Positions 16,565 to 26,173 are shown, numbered from the stretch's first letter. The stretch is DNA of 64,000 nt from Phycisphaerales bacterium (GCA_029242715.1 JAQWTL010000020.1:248001-312000), one strand, 5' to 3'. A program made the numbers and translations. Notes: generated by a model from the letters alone, not told the origin.

Positions 16565-18393
16565 CGTGCCATCAGCATGAGCTGATCCAGCATTTCATTT
16601 GATGCGTTGATGACTCGGCTGGATGCCTGATATCCAGTTGATGCCAAGATCATGTTGATGAATTCCTGGGACAGATCAACGTTGGACATTTCAAGATGGC
16701 CACTATGGACTTTGCCAGAACCCAGCTTGCCCGAAGTGGTGATGACCGCTTCGCCCGAGTTGGGGCCAACCCGGTAGAAATTGTTTCCGGCATCCTCCAG
16801 ACCACCTGGGTTCGCGAAGATCGCCAGTGAAACATGACCAAGCTTTCTGGTTGCACCATTGGTGAAGGCACCGATGATCGTTCCATCATCATCCAGACCA
16901 AAGGACACGAGTTCCCCGCCAGGGAATCCATTCTGTGAGATTGCCGCAATATTGCTGCTGGCATCTGCAGGTGCCGTGAGGCCATCAGCGCCCTGATTGA
17001 AATCGAGATCCAGTACCAGAGGAGAATCCGAGCCGTTATCCAGCGGAATACTGACCGTTGTATTGGATGCCGAAACCAGTGCACCTGAAGCATCAAACAT
17101 CAACGTGCCACTTCCAACGATTCTCGCCAACCCCGCTGCATCAGGTGACTCTGCAAGAAATGTCCATGCGCTTCCGCCGCTCTCCAGCGTTTCCTGAAGA
17201 ACAAGTGAAACATGAACGGTGACCGAATTACCCAGGGAGTCATAGGCTGCGAAGGTCGTTCGCACGGATTCACCATCACCCTCCTGCTCGGAGCTCAGCC
17301 TGAATGGTTGTGTGATTGGATCGCCGGCCTCTGGATGCCCTGTTGTTTCAGCACCATAGGAAACAGTGATGTCACTGCTGGAAAGATCCAGACTCTGCAC
17401 GGTTCCCTCATTGCCGATGACTACCAGCGCTCCGGTCGGATCAATCTCCACTCTTCCACCCAGGCTCTGTCCACCAATCTCATCATGATGAAGCCCCAGG
17501 ACGGTCTCCATCCAATCCGTGAAATCCTGCATGTTCGAACCGAAACCTTCGACGTCGAGTTCCGCGGCGTCAGCTTCACTGCCAAAGACGAATGAATGTG
17601 TTCCCATCGACTGCCCGTTCTTCTCAATGCCGCTGACGGTGATTGTCGCCAGTGCGCCACCTTCCAAAGCCAACTGAGATCCCTCGTCACCATCATCGAT
17701 GTAGAGGTTGTTGCCAGCGACCGTAAGGTCTGGCTGTGCGCCTCCGGTTGAGTCTGGATTGTCCGGATCCCATGTCCATCCCAAAGCCGAGGTCATTCCG
17801 GCGTCGAGCCACATGGCACCTGATCTATGGACCGAGCCGCTTGTTGCAATATCTCCCGCTGCATCCAGTTGCCCATCGAGATACACCATGCTGGTAGCTT
17901 CCGCGGCGGACATGGCCCCAAGCGGTATTTCCAGAGGCTGCAGTTCGCCACCGACGATCTCCCATTGATCATCGACACCCCAGCCCATGACGTACGCCCC
18001 CTGCGCGGTCACAAGCCTTCGATTTTCATCCAGCTGAAAGGCTCCATCCCGGGTATACAACTGCTCGCCTTCCTGCTGAACCACAAAGAAGCCTTCACCC
18101 TTGATTGCCATGTCGGTGGTAATGCCCGTATGGGTGATCGAACCCTCTGCAAAGTTGCGCTGTGTCCCGGCCACCATCGTGCCATGCCCGATCTGGCTTG
18201 GATTGGTACCGCCATTGACACCGGGAGCGGACCCCAACGACATCGTCTGTGAATAGAGCGTGGAGAAGATCATACGACTGGACTTGAACGCTGTCGTATT
18301 CACATTCGCGATGTTGTTACCGATCACATCCAACCGCTGCTGGTTGCTCAACAAGCCGGACAAACCGGTAAACAGTGCATTCGTTGATCCCAT
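16561..18393 (-). CDS. flgE: Flagellar hook protein FlgE
   Basis: FlgE polymerises into the flexible hook outside the outer membrane. The N-terminal rod/hook signature is intact (STNALFTGLSGLLSNQQRLD, then VIGNNIANVNTTAFK), and the domain F-L-G-D1 follows (IKGEGFFVV, YTRDGAFQLDENRRLVT, AQGAYVMGW). The C-terminal D0 domain (MSNVDLSQEFINMILASTGY, QASSRVINASNEMLDQLM) closes the protein. At 610 residues it is longer than enterobacterial FlgE (about 400) owing to an enlarged central surface domain. GAGGAG lies before the ATG. It ends the flagellar operon and faces the DegT-like gene convergently. Confidence 0.93.
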   Translation of the reverse strand: MGSTNALFTGLSGLLSNQQRLDVIGNNIANVNTTAFKSSRMIFSTLYSQTMSLGSAPGVNGGTNPSQIGHGTMVAGTQRNFAEGSITHTGITTDMAIKGEGFFVVQQEGEQLYTRDGAFQLDENRRLVTAQGAYVMGWGVDDQWEIVGGELQPLEIPLGAMSAAEATSMVYLDGQLDAAGDIATSGSVHRSGAMWLDAGMTSALGWTWDPDNPDSTGGAQPDLTVAGNNLYIDDGDEGSQLALEGGALATITVSGIEKNGQSMGTHSFVFGSEADAAELDVEGFGSNMQDFTDWMETVLGLHHDEIGGQSLGGRVEIDPTGALVVIGNEGTVQSLDLSSSDITVSYGAETTGHPEAGDPITQPFRLSSEQEGDGESVRTTFAAYDSLGNSVTVHVSLVLQETLESGGSAWTFLAESPDAAGLARIVGSGTLMFDASGALVSASNTTVSIPLDNGSDSPLVLDLDFNQGADGLTAPADASSNIAAISQNGFPGGELVSFGLDDDGTIIGAFTNGATRKLGHVSLAIFANPGGLEDAGNNFYRVGPNSGEAVITTSGKLGSGKVHSGHLEMSNVDLSQEFINMILASTGYQASSRVINASNEMLDQLMLMAR

Positions 18394-18449
18394 GGTCGTC
18401 TCCTCAATACCTTTCCAATAAAATCCGGTCAGTTGATCAGCTTTTCAAA

Positions 18450-19046
18450 TCAACCTTGATCGCCATCCCCATCTGAATCCCCATCTGAATCATCATCTGA
18501 ACCATCATCTGAACCATCATCAGTGTCGTCATCAGTATCGTCATCAGTATCACCACCGCTGTCGTCATCGGTATCGTCACTCGTGTCGTCACCAGCGTCA
18601 TCCGTTCCATCAGACCCCTCTATTGCATCCAGGACTTCCTGCGTGATGATGGTTTCCACGCCGGAAATTGGAAGGAAGGCCCCGCTGTCGAGTTCCAATG
18701 CGATCTCATCGCCCTGCCGTATGACGGCTTTCACGATTCCACCAAGACGCACGCCACTCCAATCCAATCCCCCGACAAATCGGCCGATCAGGCCACTTGC
18801 AGAAGCCAACTGGTTCTCGAAAACCAGAGTCTGCATGTTGTCCACCATCTTCATGTCCGATTCAATTGATCGAATCGAGTTCATCTGATCTAGAAGCGCA
18901 GCAGAATCCGTTGGAGCCAATGGATCCTGATTGGTCAGTTCCGTAAACATGATCTTGATGAAATCCTCTGAACTCATGGAAGAGAAGCCGTTGGTCGTCG
19001 TCCTGTCCACGGCTCCGAAGAGATCTGGTGCATTGATCTGGCTCAT
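18450..19046 (-). CDS. flgD: Hook-capping protein FlgD with an Asp-rich tail
   Basis: FlgD caps the growing hook and directs assembly of FlgE. The conserved N-terminal domain is present at residues of about 20-75 (FIKIMFTELTNQDPLAPTDS, LLDQMNSIRSIESDMKMVDN). The region to about residue 140 resembles the FlgD core (LIGRFVGG, VKAVIRQGDEIALELDSG). The last 55 residues are an extraordinary run of Asp, Ser, Thr and Gly (DDTDDDSGGDTDDDTDDD and so on) without lysine or arginine. The FlgD Tudor-Fn3 module appears abridged. The gene overlaps fliK by four bases (ATGA) and is followed by flgE, which fits its role. Confidence 0.85.
   Translation of the reverse strand: MSQINAPDLFGAVDRTTTNGFSSMSSEDFIKIMFTELTNQDPLAPTDSAALLDQMNSIRSIESDMKMVDNMQTLVFENQLASASGLIGRFVGGLDWSGVRLGGIVKAVIRQGDEIALELDSGAFLPISGVETIITQEVLDAIEGSDGTDDAGDDTSDDTDDDSGGDTDDDTDDDTDDGSDDGSDDDSDGDSDGDGDQG
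18466..18620. repeat. Degenerate trinucleotide/hexanucleotide repeats coding for the FlgD tail
   Basis: The plus strand carries repeated CATCTGAA and TCGTCATCAGTA-like units between these positions. They are the coding basis of the aspartate-rich tail. Such repeats can expand or contract by slippage, so the tail length may differ between strains. Confidence 0.6.
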
Positions 19047-20113
19047 GCTTGAGGCTCCTGCTCGACAATGTCTGCAAAGGAAACATCTTCATCTGTCCTG
19101 CTCGATTCACTCGCGGATTGCCAATGACGAGCAGAACGTCCATCCTCATTTGTTCGATCTGAATCTTCCCTGTGACTATCGTCACCAGTCGATTCGCCAT
19201 CTTTCGCCTCGGTCGATGACTCCGATTGTGCACGGATATCAAGGCGATCCAATGTGTAGCCCTGTGCTTCGAGCGCTGCCTTCAGCCGCGAAGTGGATGC
19301 TTCCAGAATCTTCCCCGCACTTCTCGTAGCAGTTTCAATCACTGCACGAACCCGGTCACCATCAACCTCGACTTCAATCTGAATTGGCCCAAGCTGTACG
19401 GGCTGTAGTTGAATACGCATCCGTCCACCACGTTGGGCCAAGAGACTGGTCATGCCCTGCAATGTGCGAAGTTCCGCATCAGCAAGGGATCTGGCCGCCA
19501 TTGCCTTTGCAGATCCGCTCCCCATAGAGAGGCGAGGCGAATGGTTCCCTTTCATTCCCGCTTCCAGAGAGGCCTCGACTTCAATGGCTCGAAGGACAGC
19601 CGCTGGAACATTGCGAACTACGGTATTTGCTGTCACGGTTTCAACAGATTGTGAAGGGGCTGCCTTCAGCGTGTCTGGAGATGTTGATTGAACCGAATCT
19701 GGCTTGATGGAGGCTTGTGCTCTTTGAGCCTGGACCGGGAGGCGACTGCCTGGAAGAATTCGGGAGCTTGCCAACAACGGGTGTTCAGACTGTTGAGATC
19801 CAACTTCCCTCGAACTGATAGGTTGAACTGAAACTGGACCTGCATCCGGTGACAAGCGCGAATCATGCGCCTCTTCTGCACTGGTTTCAGGCTGATCCTG
19901 CGCATCCGCATCGGATTCCCCGTTGTGCTGGGCTTCTTCCTGCTCTGCTATCTGTTCTGAGAGCGGCTTGCGACCACCCGCAGTCTCCTGACGCATGGAT
20001 TCTCGGACCGCCTCCATTGAAAACCCCGTTTCCAGGACATCCAGGGCTGGTGGCGTTGGTTCCGCCCAGCGTGCATCAAGGGTTGTCGGTGGTGTCGATG
20101 CCGTAGGAAACAC
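19043..20113 (-). CDS. fliK: Flagellar hook-length control protein FliK
   Basis: FliK measures the hook and triggers the export-specificity switch. The C-terminal Flg_hook domain is clear (MRIQLQPVQLGPIQIEVEVD, RVRAVIETATRSAGKILEAS, LKAALEAQGYTLDRLDI). The N-terminal two-thirds is low-complexity, rich in Pro, Ser, Gln and Glu, as usual. The GTG at 20113 has GGAGG nine bases upstream and is preferred; the longest open frame starts at 20167 and would overlap the upstream gene by 92 bases. Even from 20113 it overlaps it by 38 bases. Confidence 0.85.
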   Translation of the reverse strand: MFPTASTPPTTLDARWAEPTPPALDVLETGFSMEAVRESMRQETAGGRKPLSEQIAEQEEAQHNGESDADAQDQPETSAEEAHDSRLSPDAGPVSVQPISSREVGSQQSEHPLLASSRILPGSRLPVQAQRAQASIKPDSVQSTSPDTLKAAPSQSVETVTANTVVRNVPAAVLRAIEVEASLEAGMKGNHSPRLSMGSGSAKAMAARSLADAELRTLQGMTSLLAQRGGRMRIQLQPVQLGPIQIEVEVDGDRVRAVIETATRSAGKILEASTSRLKAALEAQGYTLDRLDIRAQSESSTEAKDGESTGDDSHREDSDRTNEDGRSARHWQSASESSRTDEDVSFADIVEQEPQA

Positions 20114-20792
20114 GTTGGGAAGCCTCCAAGGGAGGCGGTTCTTCGGGAATCGTCCCGTACCGCCCAAGAGCTTCCAGCAACTGGCCTGCCAATTCCAATT
20201 CTCCGGCTGATTTGAATTCCCGAAGAATGCGACTGGCGGATCGCTCTCGCATGGAATCCAGCGTGGCTACTGCATCATCGAATCTGCCATCTTCCACCAT
20301 GGTAAGCAACCAGACCTTGGCCTGGATTGGCTGGGCAGACTCCATCAACTGAATTGAGCGACGAAACTGGCTCTTCGGATCACGACCTTGAACCTCCTGG
20401 GACGCCGCTTCCTGTGCAGATCTGAAGGCCGCCCGTTCCAATGCAAGGTCTTCTTTGGCCTGGGCAAGTTGATCAAGCGCCAATTCAATCTGTCTTTGAC
20501 GAATGGTGGCTTCCTGCTGGAGTCCTTGCCGGCTTACGGTCAGTGAACGGGCCATTCCTCCACGTGATTCCAACAGACGCGAACTGCTACCAGGTGGACC
20601 CGACTGAGCCTCTCCTCCGGGTGCATCAACTGTGTCACTGATTTCGACCGTCCTGTTCAGCAGGACATCTCGCAGTTCACCGAGGCGATCCGCATCCATT
20701 CTGCCGGAAAACCACATCCAACTGAAAGCAACAACGGAGAACAACAGCATGATCACCGCAAAACTGGACGTAATGGACCAGGCTGTTTTCAT
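20076..20792 (-). CDS. MotE-like membrane-anchored flagellar protein
   Basis: The protein has 238 residues: an N-terminal membrane segment (SFAVIMLLFSVVAFSWMWF), a long helical coiled-coil segment of about residues 80-140 (QRQIELALDQLAQAKEDLAL) and a C-terminal helical domain (AKVWLLTMVEDGRFDDAVAT, MRERSASRILREF) that resembles the MgtE N-terminal/MotE domain. In other bacteria a gene of this type lies between fliJ and fliK and encodes MotE, the periplasmic chaperone of MotC, or a related protein. The position here is the same. Note that the topology (membrane segment then outside) agrees with a periplasmic location. Confidence 0.65.
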   Translation of the reverse strand: MKTAWSITSSFAVIMLLFSVVAFSWMWFSGRMDADRLGELRDVLLNRTVEISDTVDAPGGEAQSGPPGSSSRLLESRGGMARSLTVSRQGLQQEATIRQRQIELALDQLAQAKEDLALERAAFRSAQEAASQEVQGRDPKSQFRRSIQLMESAQPIQAKVWLLTMVEDGRFDDAVATLDSMRERSASRILREFKSAGELELAGQLLEALGRYGTIPEEPPPLEASQRVSYGIDTTDNP

Positions 20793-21229
20793 GCCACCTC
20801 TCCTCTTGCATGAACAAGTTCGCTCTCCTCGCGACGCTCAACCCTCTGGCAATGGCGAAGCCACTCTCGATGAGCACGATCCCTCATGAACTCCATGCCA
20901 CGTCTTTCAGATGTAGCCTTGGCCAGTGATTTCTGCGCCTCTTCAAACTGAGGATGAATGGCAGCCAGTTCAATCACGAGTTGCCTGGCACGCCGTGCAT
21001 GCTGTTGACCAATGGATGCATGAACCCGCAACATCTCAATGCTGAGAACCCCCACCATTCCTGAACGCAGATCAGTAGAGGCCTGCAGACGATTTGTCTC
21101 GGCTTGCCGGATTTGTTCTTCGAGTCTCATCTTCACCCGATTGATTGAAGCCAGCGATCGCCGAGCTTTCTGTTCACGGGATACGCGAAGATCAAGAACG
21201 CGCTGGAGACGAAACTGGAATGCCTTCAT
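20789..21229 (-). CDS. fliJ: Flagellar export protein FliJ
   Basis: This 146-residue, almost wholly helical coiled-coil protein has the typical N-terminus FQFRLQRVLDLRVSREQKA. FliJ escorts chaperones and links the FliH-FliI ATPase ring to FlhA in the flagellar type III export apparatus. It overlaps fliI by the ATGA type of junction and is followed by the MotE-like gene in the same way. Confidence 0.88.
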   Translation of the reverse strand: MKAFQFRLQRVLDLRVSREQKARRSLASINRVKMRLEEQIRQAETNRLQASTDLRSGMVGVLSIEMLRVHASIGQQHARRARQLVIELAAIHPQFEEAQKSLAKATSERRGMEFMRDRAHREWLRHCQRVERREESELVHARGEVA

Positions 21230-22632
21230 GTTGATGTTCCATTCGATGGGTTCTTGGCACTTGCAGGTTTAACGGAAGCCATTCGTTTTCTCAATCTGAT
21301 GGCATCAGTTGCCAATTGGACGAGTTCACGACATGTATCTGGATAACTGCTTGACACATTGGCGTCCTGCACGAAAAACGCCTCGAGACGATCTCGGAGT
21401 TCCAGAGCGGTATCTGTAACCGGGTCGGAACCTTTGGCATAGGCTCCGATTGCAACAAGTTCTTCAACTTCACCCAGGGCAGACAACAGGCTTCGGAGCT
21501 CGATACGGCCCGCACGATGGTTTTCGTCACTGACACGCTCCGCGACACGTGAAATACTCTGGAGGCAATCCACTGCAGGGTATTGGCCACGAGCGGCACG
21601 ATCCGGACACAGAACGATATGACCATCAAGCACACTCTGTGAAGCATCTGAGATGGGTTCCGCCATGTCATCTGATTCAACAAGTACCGTGTAAAGACCG
21701 GTGATCGATCCACCTTTTTCAACAGCACCTGCACGTTCAACCAGAATCGGGAGCATTGCAAAGACGGATGGTGGATAACCTCGCATCGCGGGCTGCTCAC
21801 CACTTGCCAATCCTACCTGTCTCTGAGCTTGCGCAAACCGCGTAAGGGAATCCATCGCAAGCAGAACATCCTGTCCACCATTGAGATCCCGAAAGTACTC
21901 GGCAATTGCTGTCGCCAACAGAGAGGCGCGTACTCTCAACAAAGGTGATTCATCACTTGTCGATACGACCACGACAGATTTTGCCAGGCCTTCGGGACCC
22001 AAGGTTCCCTCGATGAACTCCTGGACTTCACGTCCACGCTCACCAATCAACGCAATCACATTGACATCACTTGCCGCATGTCTTGCCATGGCTGCAAGCA
22101 AAGTTGATTTGCCGACCCCTGGTCGCGAAAAGATGCCCATGCGTTGACCACGACCAATCGTTGTCATTGCATCGATGACGCGTATGCCGGTTGGCATTGG
22201 CTGATTCAAAGGCGAACGAGCCAATGGCTCAACTCCATCCCCGATCAGTGGCCGCTTTGTCTCTGTTCGTATCGGACCTCGGCCATCAATCGGTCGCCCG
22301 AGTCCATCCACAACCCGGCCGAGCAGACCTCTGCCAAGTGCCGCATACCGGCCAGAAACATTTGAACCCTGCACACGTGCACCTGGTTGTATCCCATCAA
22401 GAGCGTCATAGAGCATGATGATGTGCTCATCACCTTGAAACCCAACCACTTCCCCATGACGCATCGAATGCGTTCCATTGCTGGAACCTGCCTCCAAAGT
22501 AATCGTGGAACCGACGGATAACGGCAAGTGTTTGACCTGGATGGTCAAGCCTCGAATGGTTACGACCGAACCGCTCACTTGAGCGGGCTGCAGATTGGGC
22601 ACCATTTCTATGGCTTCCTGCAGAAGCCTCAT
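21226..22632 (-). CDS. fliI: Flagellum-specific ATPase FliI
   Basis: This F1-beta-like ATPase energises flagellar type III export. The beta-barrel N-terminus, the Walker A RPGVGKSTLL at about 160-169, the VIALIGERGREVQEFIEG motif and the Walker B VLLAMDSLTRFAQAQRQVGL are all present, and it ends near PDTCRELVQLATDAIRLRKR. The 468-residue length is usual. It overlaps fliH and fliJ by four bases at each side. Confidence 0.95.
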   Translation of the reverse strand: MRLLQEAIEMVPNLQPAQVSGSVVTIRGLTIQVKHLPLSVGSTITLEAGSSNGTHSMRHGEVVGFQGDEHIIMLYDALDGIQPGARVQGSNVSGRYAALGRGLLGRVVDGLGRPIDGRGPIRTETKRPLIGDGVEPLARSPLNQPMPTGIRVIDAMTTIGRGQRMGIFSRPGVGKSTLLAAMARHAASDVNVIALIGERGREVQEFIEGTLGPEGLAKSVVVVSTSDESPLLRVRASLLATAIAEYFRDLNGGQDVLLAMDSLTRFAQAQRQVGLASGEQPAMRGYPPSVFAMLPILVERAGAVEKGGSITGLYTVLVESDDMAEPISDASQSVLDGHIVLCPDRAARGQYPAVDCLQSISRVAERVSDENHRAGRIELRSLLSALGEVEELVAIGAYAKGSDPVTDTALELRDRLEAFFVQDANVSSSYPDTCRELVQLATDAIRLRKRMASVKPASAKNPSNGTST

Positions 22633-23363
22633 GCTGCTTCACCTTCAGCCATGTCATCCAGGTGGGACGAGTGCTCTCCGGGAAGAATGGCTTCTGTCAA
22701 CCGCTGAAGCTGGACTTCCAATGATGCATCTACTTCACCACCACGCATTTGAACCAGGCATCCTCCCGGAGCCATGTCCTCAGAAGCGCGTATCGACACA
22801 TAACCGGTGTTCTCAAATCGTTCCAGAAGACCAGGCAAGGCCTTATGGACCCGATGTTGATCCGAATCTGCAACGACAATTTCCAGATCAGCTGGAGATT
22901 GAGCCAGTTCTAGCGCTCGGCGAATCTGCTCAATGACGATGCTGGGATCTTGCTTGACCTGACGGTGGACAATTCTTTCGCTCAGGCACAAGGACATCCT
23001 GAGCGACAACCTTGCCACTTCCTCCAGTCGCTTGGACTCGGTCAACTGCAGATTTTCGAGGAGTGATGACCAGGAAGCGTGCAACGTTTCCAGCTGCTCC
23101 CGCATTTCATCATGTGCCTGAGCCTGGCCCTCCACCTGACCCTTTTCATGACCTTCCTGGTATCCCGCCGCGTACCCCTCCTGCCGCGCAGCTTCCTTGA
23201 TGCCTTGAGCAGTTACACGAGCCTCTTCCAGGCCCGCCGCGATGATCTGAGAAGCATCATGTCGCGCACGCTCGATAATGGCCGTTGCGTTTGACTCCAC
23301 GCGATCCTGTGAAGGCATCTGCGATGCAAGAACCTCCGTGTCTCTTGCCTTGATCAATGGCAT
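22629..23363 (-). CDS. fliH: Flagellar assembly protein FliH
   Basis: FliH is the stator-like regulator of FliI. The protein of 244 residues has an N-terminal disordered part, a glycine/alanine-rich helical segment (EARVTAQGIKEAARQEGYAA, GYQEGHEKGQVEGQAQAHDE) with the GxxxG-type repeats typical of FliH, and a C-terminal FliH/HrpE domain (LSLRMSLCLSERIVHRQVKQ, PGGCLVQMRGGEVDASLEVQ). It begins 12 bases after the fliG stop with a good ribosome binding site (AGGAAGG). Confidence 0.9.
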   Translation of the reverse strand: MPLIKARDTEVLASQMPSQDRVESNATAIIERARHDASQIIAAGLEEARVTAQGIKEAARQEGYAAGYQEGHEKGQVEGQAQAHDEMREQLETLHASWSSLLENLQLTESKRLEEVARLSLRMSLCLSERIVHRQVKQDPSIVIEQIRRALELAQSPADLEIVVADSDQHRVHKALPGLLERFENTGYVSIRASEDMAPGGCLVQMRGGEVDASLEVQLQRLTEAILPGEHSSHLDDMAEGEAA

Positions 23364-23375
23364 GAATGCACCTTC

Positions 23376-24416
23376 CTACACGACGACTTCTGAATCGCCG
23401 CCCCGACCACTGATGATCAATTCTCCGGCGTCTTCCAGCCTGCGAACAATGTCGACGATTCTCTGCTGCGCGCCCTCGACATCACTGAGACGAACCGGCC
23501 CCATGTACTCCATGTCCTCTCGCACAACCTCTGCTGCACGTTCTGACATGTTGGAGAAGATTTTTTCCTTGAGATCCTCGCTGGCCGTCTTGAGTGACAA
23601 TGCCAGTTGATCGTTGTCGATTTCCTTGAGGACTGCCTGGATACCACGATCATTCACGAAGCGAACGTCTTCGAAGACAAACATCAAGCGACGTATGTTT
23701 TCAACCAGATCGGGATTGTCTACTTCCATCCCATCCATGATGTAACGCTCAGTGTTTCGATCACAGAGATTCAAGACCTCTGCAACAGCCTTGACGCCTC
23801 CAACACGCTCGGATGAACTCGAAAGCATGTTGGCCAGTCGATCCTCCAGGCCAGCCTCGACCTCGTGAACAAGATCAGGATTTGTCTGCTCCATATTGGC
23901 AACACGGCGGACGACTTCTATCTGCTTGTGCGAAGGAAGTCCCACCAGAATTTCGGATGCCCGGTCCTGATCAAGATGGCTTGCGATCAGAGCAATTGTC
24001 TGCGGATGTTCTTCCTGAATGAATGCCAGGAGCGTGTCCGATTCGACACGACGAAGAAAACTGAATGGTGTCCGCTGAACCTGCATCTCAACCTGGTTCA
24101 TTACCTGACTAGCCCGATCCGAATCAAGCGAATCATTGAGCAGCCTGCGAGCATGATCCAATCCGCCTTCACGCACGTAACGACTGGCCAGTTGAAGACT
24201 GTAATACTCCTCAACGACTTCCTCTGCCAGACTTGGCGGCACTTCCTCAATGGCAGCTACGATTGCCGTCACCATTTGAACCACTTCTGTCGGTAGCTCT
24301 TTAAGCATCGCTGATGCCGAATGTTCGTCCAGGCTCAACAACAGAACCGCAGCTTTCACAGGACCTTCAAGGTCAATGGCGCGATCGGGCAGCTTCTGTC
24401 CAGGTCGAAATGGCAT
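23376..24416 (-). CDS. fliG: Flagellar motor switch protein FliG
   Basis: FliG forms the C-ring layer that contacts MotA and FliF. N, middle and C domains are visible: KAAVLLLSLDEHSASAML, EEHPQTIALIASHLDQDRAS (the EHPQ motif) and the torque helix region MFVFEDVRFVNDRGIQAVLK with conserved charges in SLKTASEDLKEKIFSNMSER. The ATG at 24416 has GGAG six bases upstream and overlaps the fliF stop (TGATG), so it is preferred to the ATG at 24437. Only this switch component is in the window; FliM and FliN must be elsewhere. Confidence 0.95.
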   Translation of the reverse strand: MPFRPGQKLPDRAIDLEGPVKAAVLLLSLDEHSASAMLKELPTEVVQMVTAIVAAIEEVPPSLAEEVVEEYYSLQLASRYVREGGLDHARRLLNDSLDSDRASQVMNQVEMQVQRTPFSFLRRVESDTLLAFIQEEHPQTIALIASHLDQDRASEILVGLPSHKQIEVVRRVANMEQTNPDLVHEVEAGLEDRLANMLSSSSERVGGVKAVAEVLNLCDRNTERYIMDGMEVDNPDLVENIRRLMFVFEDVRFVNDRGIQAVLKEIDNDQLALSLKTASEDLKEKIFSNMSERAAEVVREDMEYMGPVRLSDVEGAQQRIVDIVRRLEDAGELIISGRGGDSEVVV

Positions 24417-26074
24417 CAGGTCTCCGTTCGTGTCCATCGGCGAAGAACCGATGCCGATTCTTCTGGGCGTGCCTGCACGGCATCACGTATCTGATCAAGC
24501 ATGACGCGACGTCGAACTTCCTCGTTATCAATCTCAATGCCGTCCAGAACAATGTCGGTATCGTCAACCTCTCCAAGGACATCAACATCTTCTGCCAGCA
24601 GTGGATGTTCCACTTCATCCACTGAATCCTGTACTGCTATAGCACCTTCTCCAACGCGTCGAAGCATCAACAACATTGCACCAACGGCAAGCAGGGCCAG
24701 GACTATCAAGCCCGCTGTTGGCAGCCATGCCGTGAAATCTGATGGATCTGTCCAGGCTGTTACCGGGGCCGCTGATTGAATTCCCGATGTCATGGAAACA
24801 TCATCAAAGACACTGACCGTCACCTCGCCTCGACGGGACCCTTCGGCTGAACCCGTTGCTATGAGCGGCAGAACTTGGAGTTCGATGGATTCAAGTGTTC
24901 CATCGACGAACTTGTCGAGGGCCCCATTGGCACTCGGCTCATTTGAGCTGGAACGCTGTTGATGCAGGGCATCAAAGTAGGAACGGGGAATTCCGATGCT
25001 TGCATTGATTTCAAGCGCATACCCACCGGGATCAATGACTCGCTGATCACTGCGACCGAATGCCGGCAAGGTCTGGACACGCTCCGTCGAATCCGCGCTG
25101 GTCGGTCCTGAATGCGTTGCCATTGGCAAAGGTGTGGTGATGCGAAGACCTGTATTGGCACGGATGCCCGGCTCTCTGGATCGGTTCGGGTCCGTCCTAG
25201 ATGACTCGGACATCATCTCCTGTGTCACCCCGAGCTTGGGATCCTCGTAGCTCGTCGTTTCACGCACGATCTCACGCGTTTCAACAACGGCATTGACACT
25301 GATACGAATGCCATTGATATAGCCCAATGCATCTCGGAGGCGCTCGGAAGCCATCTTCTCTGCGGCCAGTTTGATCTCCATGTTCCGAGTCGATGCCATC
25401 GCATCATCTGATCGAGCTGCCATGGCTCGCCCAGTCCGTGCATCAATGACAGAAACGGATTCTGCCTTCAACCCGGAAATGGACCCTGCCACCATGCGAG
25501 CTATTGCATCGACTGCGGCAGGCGCCAGCGGCCCCGATTCGGTCACGACCGTCACCGAGGCCGTTCTGGGAACAAACGCACGCCCGATACCGACATGATC
25601 GTCCTCGCCACTGATGACCACGGTGGCGCCTTGAATCGAACCCATCTGGGAGATCATTCGACCAAGAACATTCTGAGTAGCTACGCGTGTTCGCGTTCGC
25701 TGCTGTCCTTTGGTCAGGAACATGCGTTCGTCCTGGATAAGACGGTCGAAGTCAATTTGATCTGGCGTGATGACTGACGCCTCGCTCAATTGCGTCACGA
25801 TCTGATCACGATCATCACGCTTTACAAGCAAGACTGAACCAGTGTCTTCGTATTCCATGCCATGGCTTCCGAGATAGGCCACGGTTCGGGCTCGAGCGTC
25901 ACCTGTCAGTGTCACTGGAAGCGGCACCATCACCGATCGTCCCGCGTAAAGCGAAACGAGGAAGAAGCTCATCAATAAGATGACGACCAACGCACCGGCA
26001 AGCATGCGGGTCGATATCGAAACGCCTCGAAGGCGCTCCACGTAGGTTCTCGTCATATCACCTGCTATTCCCAT
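24416..26074 (-). CDS. fliF: Flagellar MS-ring protein FliF
   Basis: FliF builds the inner-membrane MS-ring. Two membrane segments flank a large periplasmic region: near the N-terminus MLAGALVVILLMSFFLVSLY and near residue 450 LPTAGLIVLALLAVGAMLLM. In between are the PrgK/YscJ-like domain (ITPDQIDFDRLIQDERMFLT, VVISGEDDH) and the FliF C domain with ISVNAVVETREIVRETTSYE. The cytoplasmic tail (RRRVMLDQIRDAVQARPEES) binds FliG. The 552-residue length is normal, and the gene sits between fliE and fliG. Confidence 0.94.
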   Translation of the reverse strand: MGIAGDMTRTYVERLRGVSISTRMLAGALVVILLMSFFLVSLYAGRSVMVPLPVTLTGDARARTVAYLGSHGMEYEDTGSVLLVKRDDRDQIVTQLSEASVITPDQIDFDRLIQDERMFLTKGQQRTRTRVATQNVLGRMISQMGSIQGATVVISGEDDHVGIGRAFVPRTASVTVVTESGPLAPAAVDAIARMVAGSISGLKAESVSVIDARTGRAMAARSDDAMASTRNMEIKLAAEKMASERLRDALGYINGIRISVNAVVETREIVRETTSYEDPKLGVTQEMMSESSRTDPNRSREPGIRANTGLRITTPLPMATHSGPTSADSTERVQTLPAFGRSDQRVIDPGGYALEINASIGIPRSYFDALHQQRSSSNEPSANGALDKFVDGTLESIELQVLPLIATGSAEGSRRGEVTVSVFDDVSMTSGIQSAAPVTAWTDPSDFTAWLPTAGLIVLALLAVGAMLLMLRRVGEGAIAVQDSVDEVEHPLLAEDVDVLGEVDDTDIVLDGIEIDNEEVRRRVMLDQIRDAVQARPEESASVLRRWTRTET

Positions 26075-26173
26075 CGATCGTCGGCATCCTGCCTGACCGT
26101 TTGAGCGGATCTTGCCGTTCCGAATTCAGTCCCTCCATGGACTTTGCTCGGTGGCAATTCACGATCCGTCCAC

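Noticed and set aside
18466-18620. Repeats resembling a CRISPR array
   Set aside because: Units are short, degenerate and in frame with FlgD, with no spacers and no cas genes nearby.
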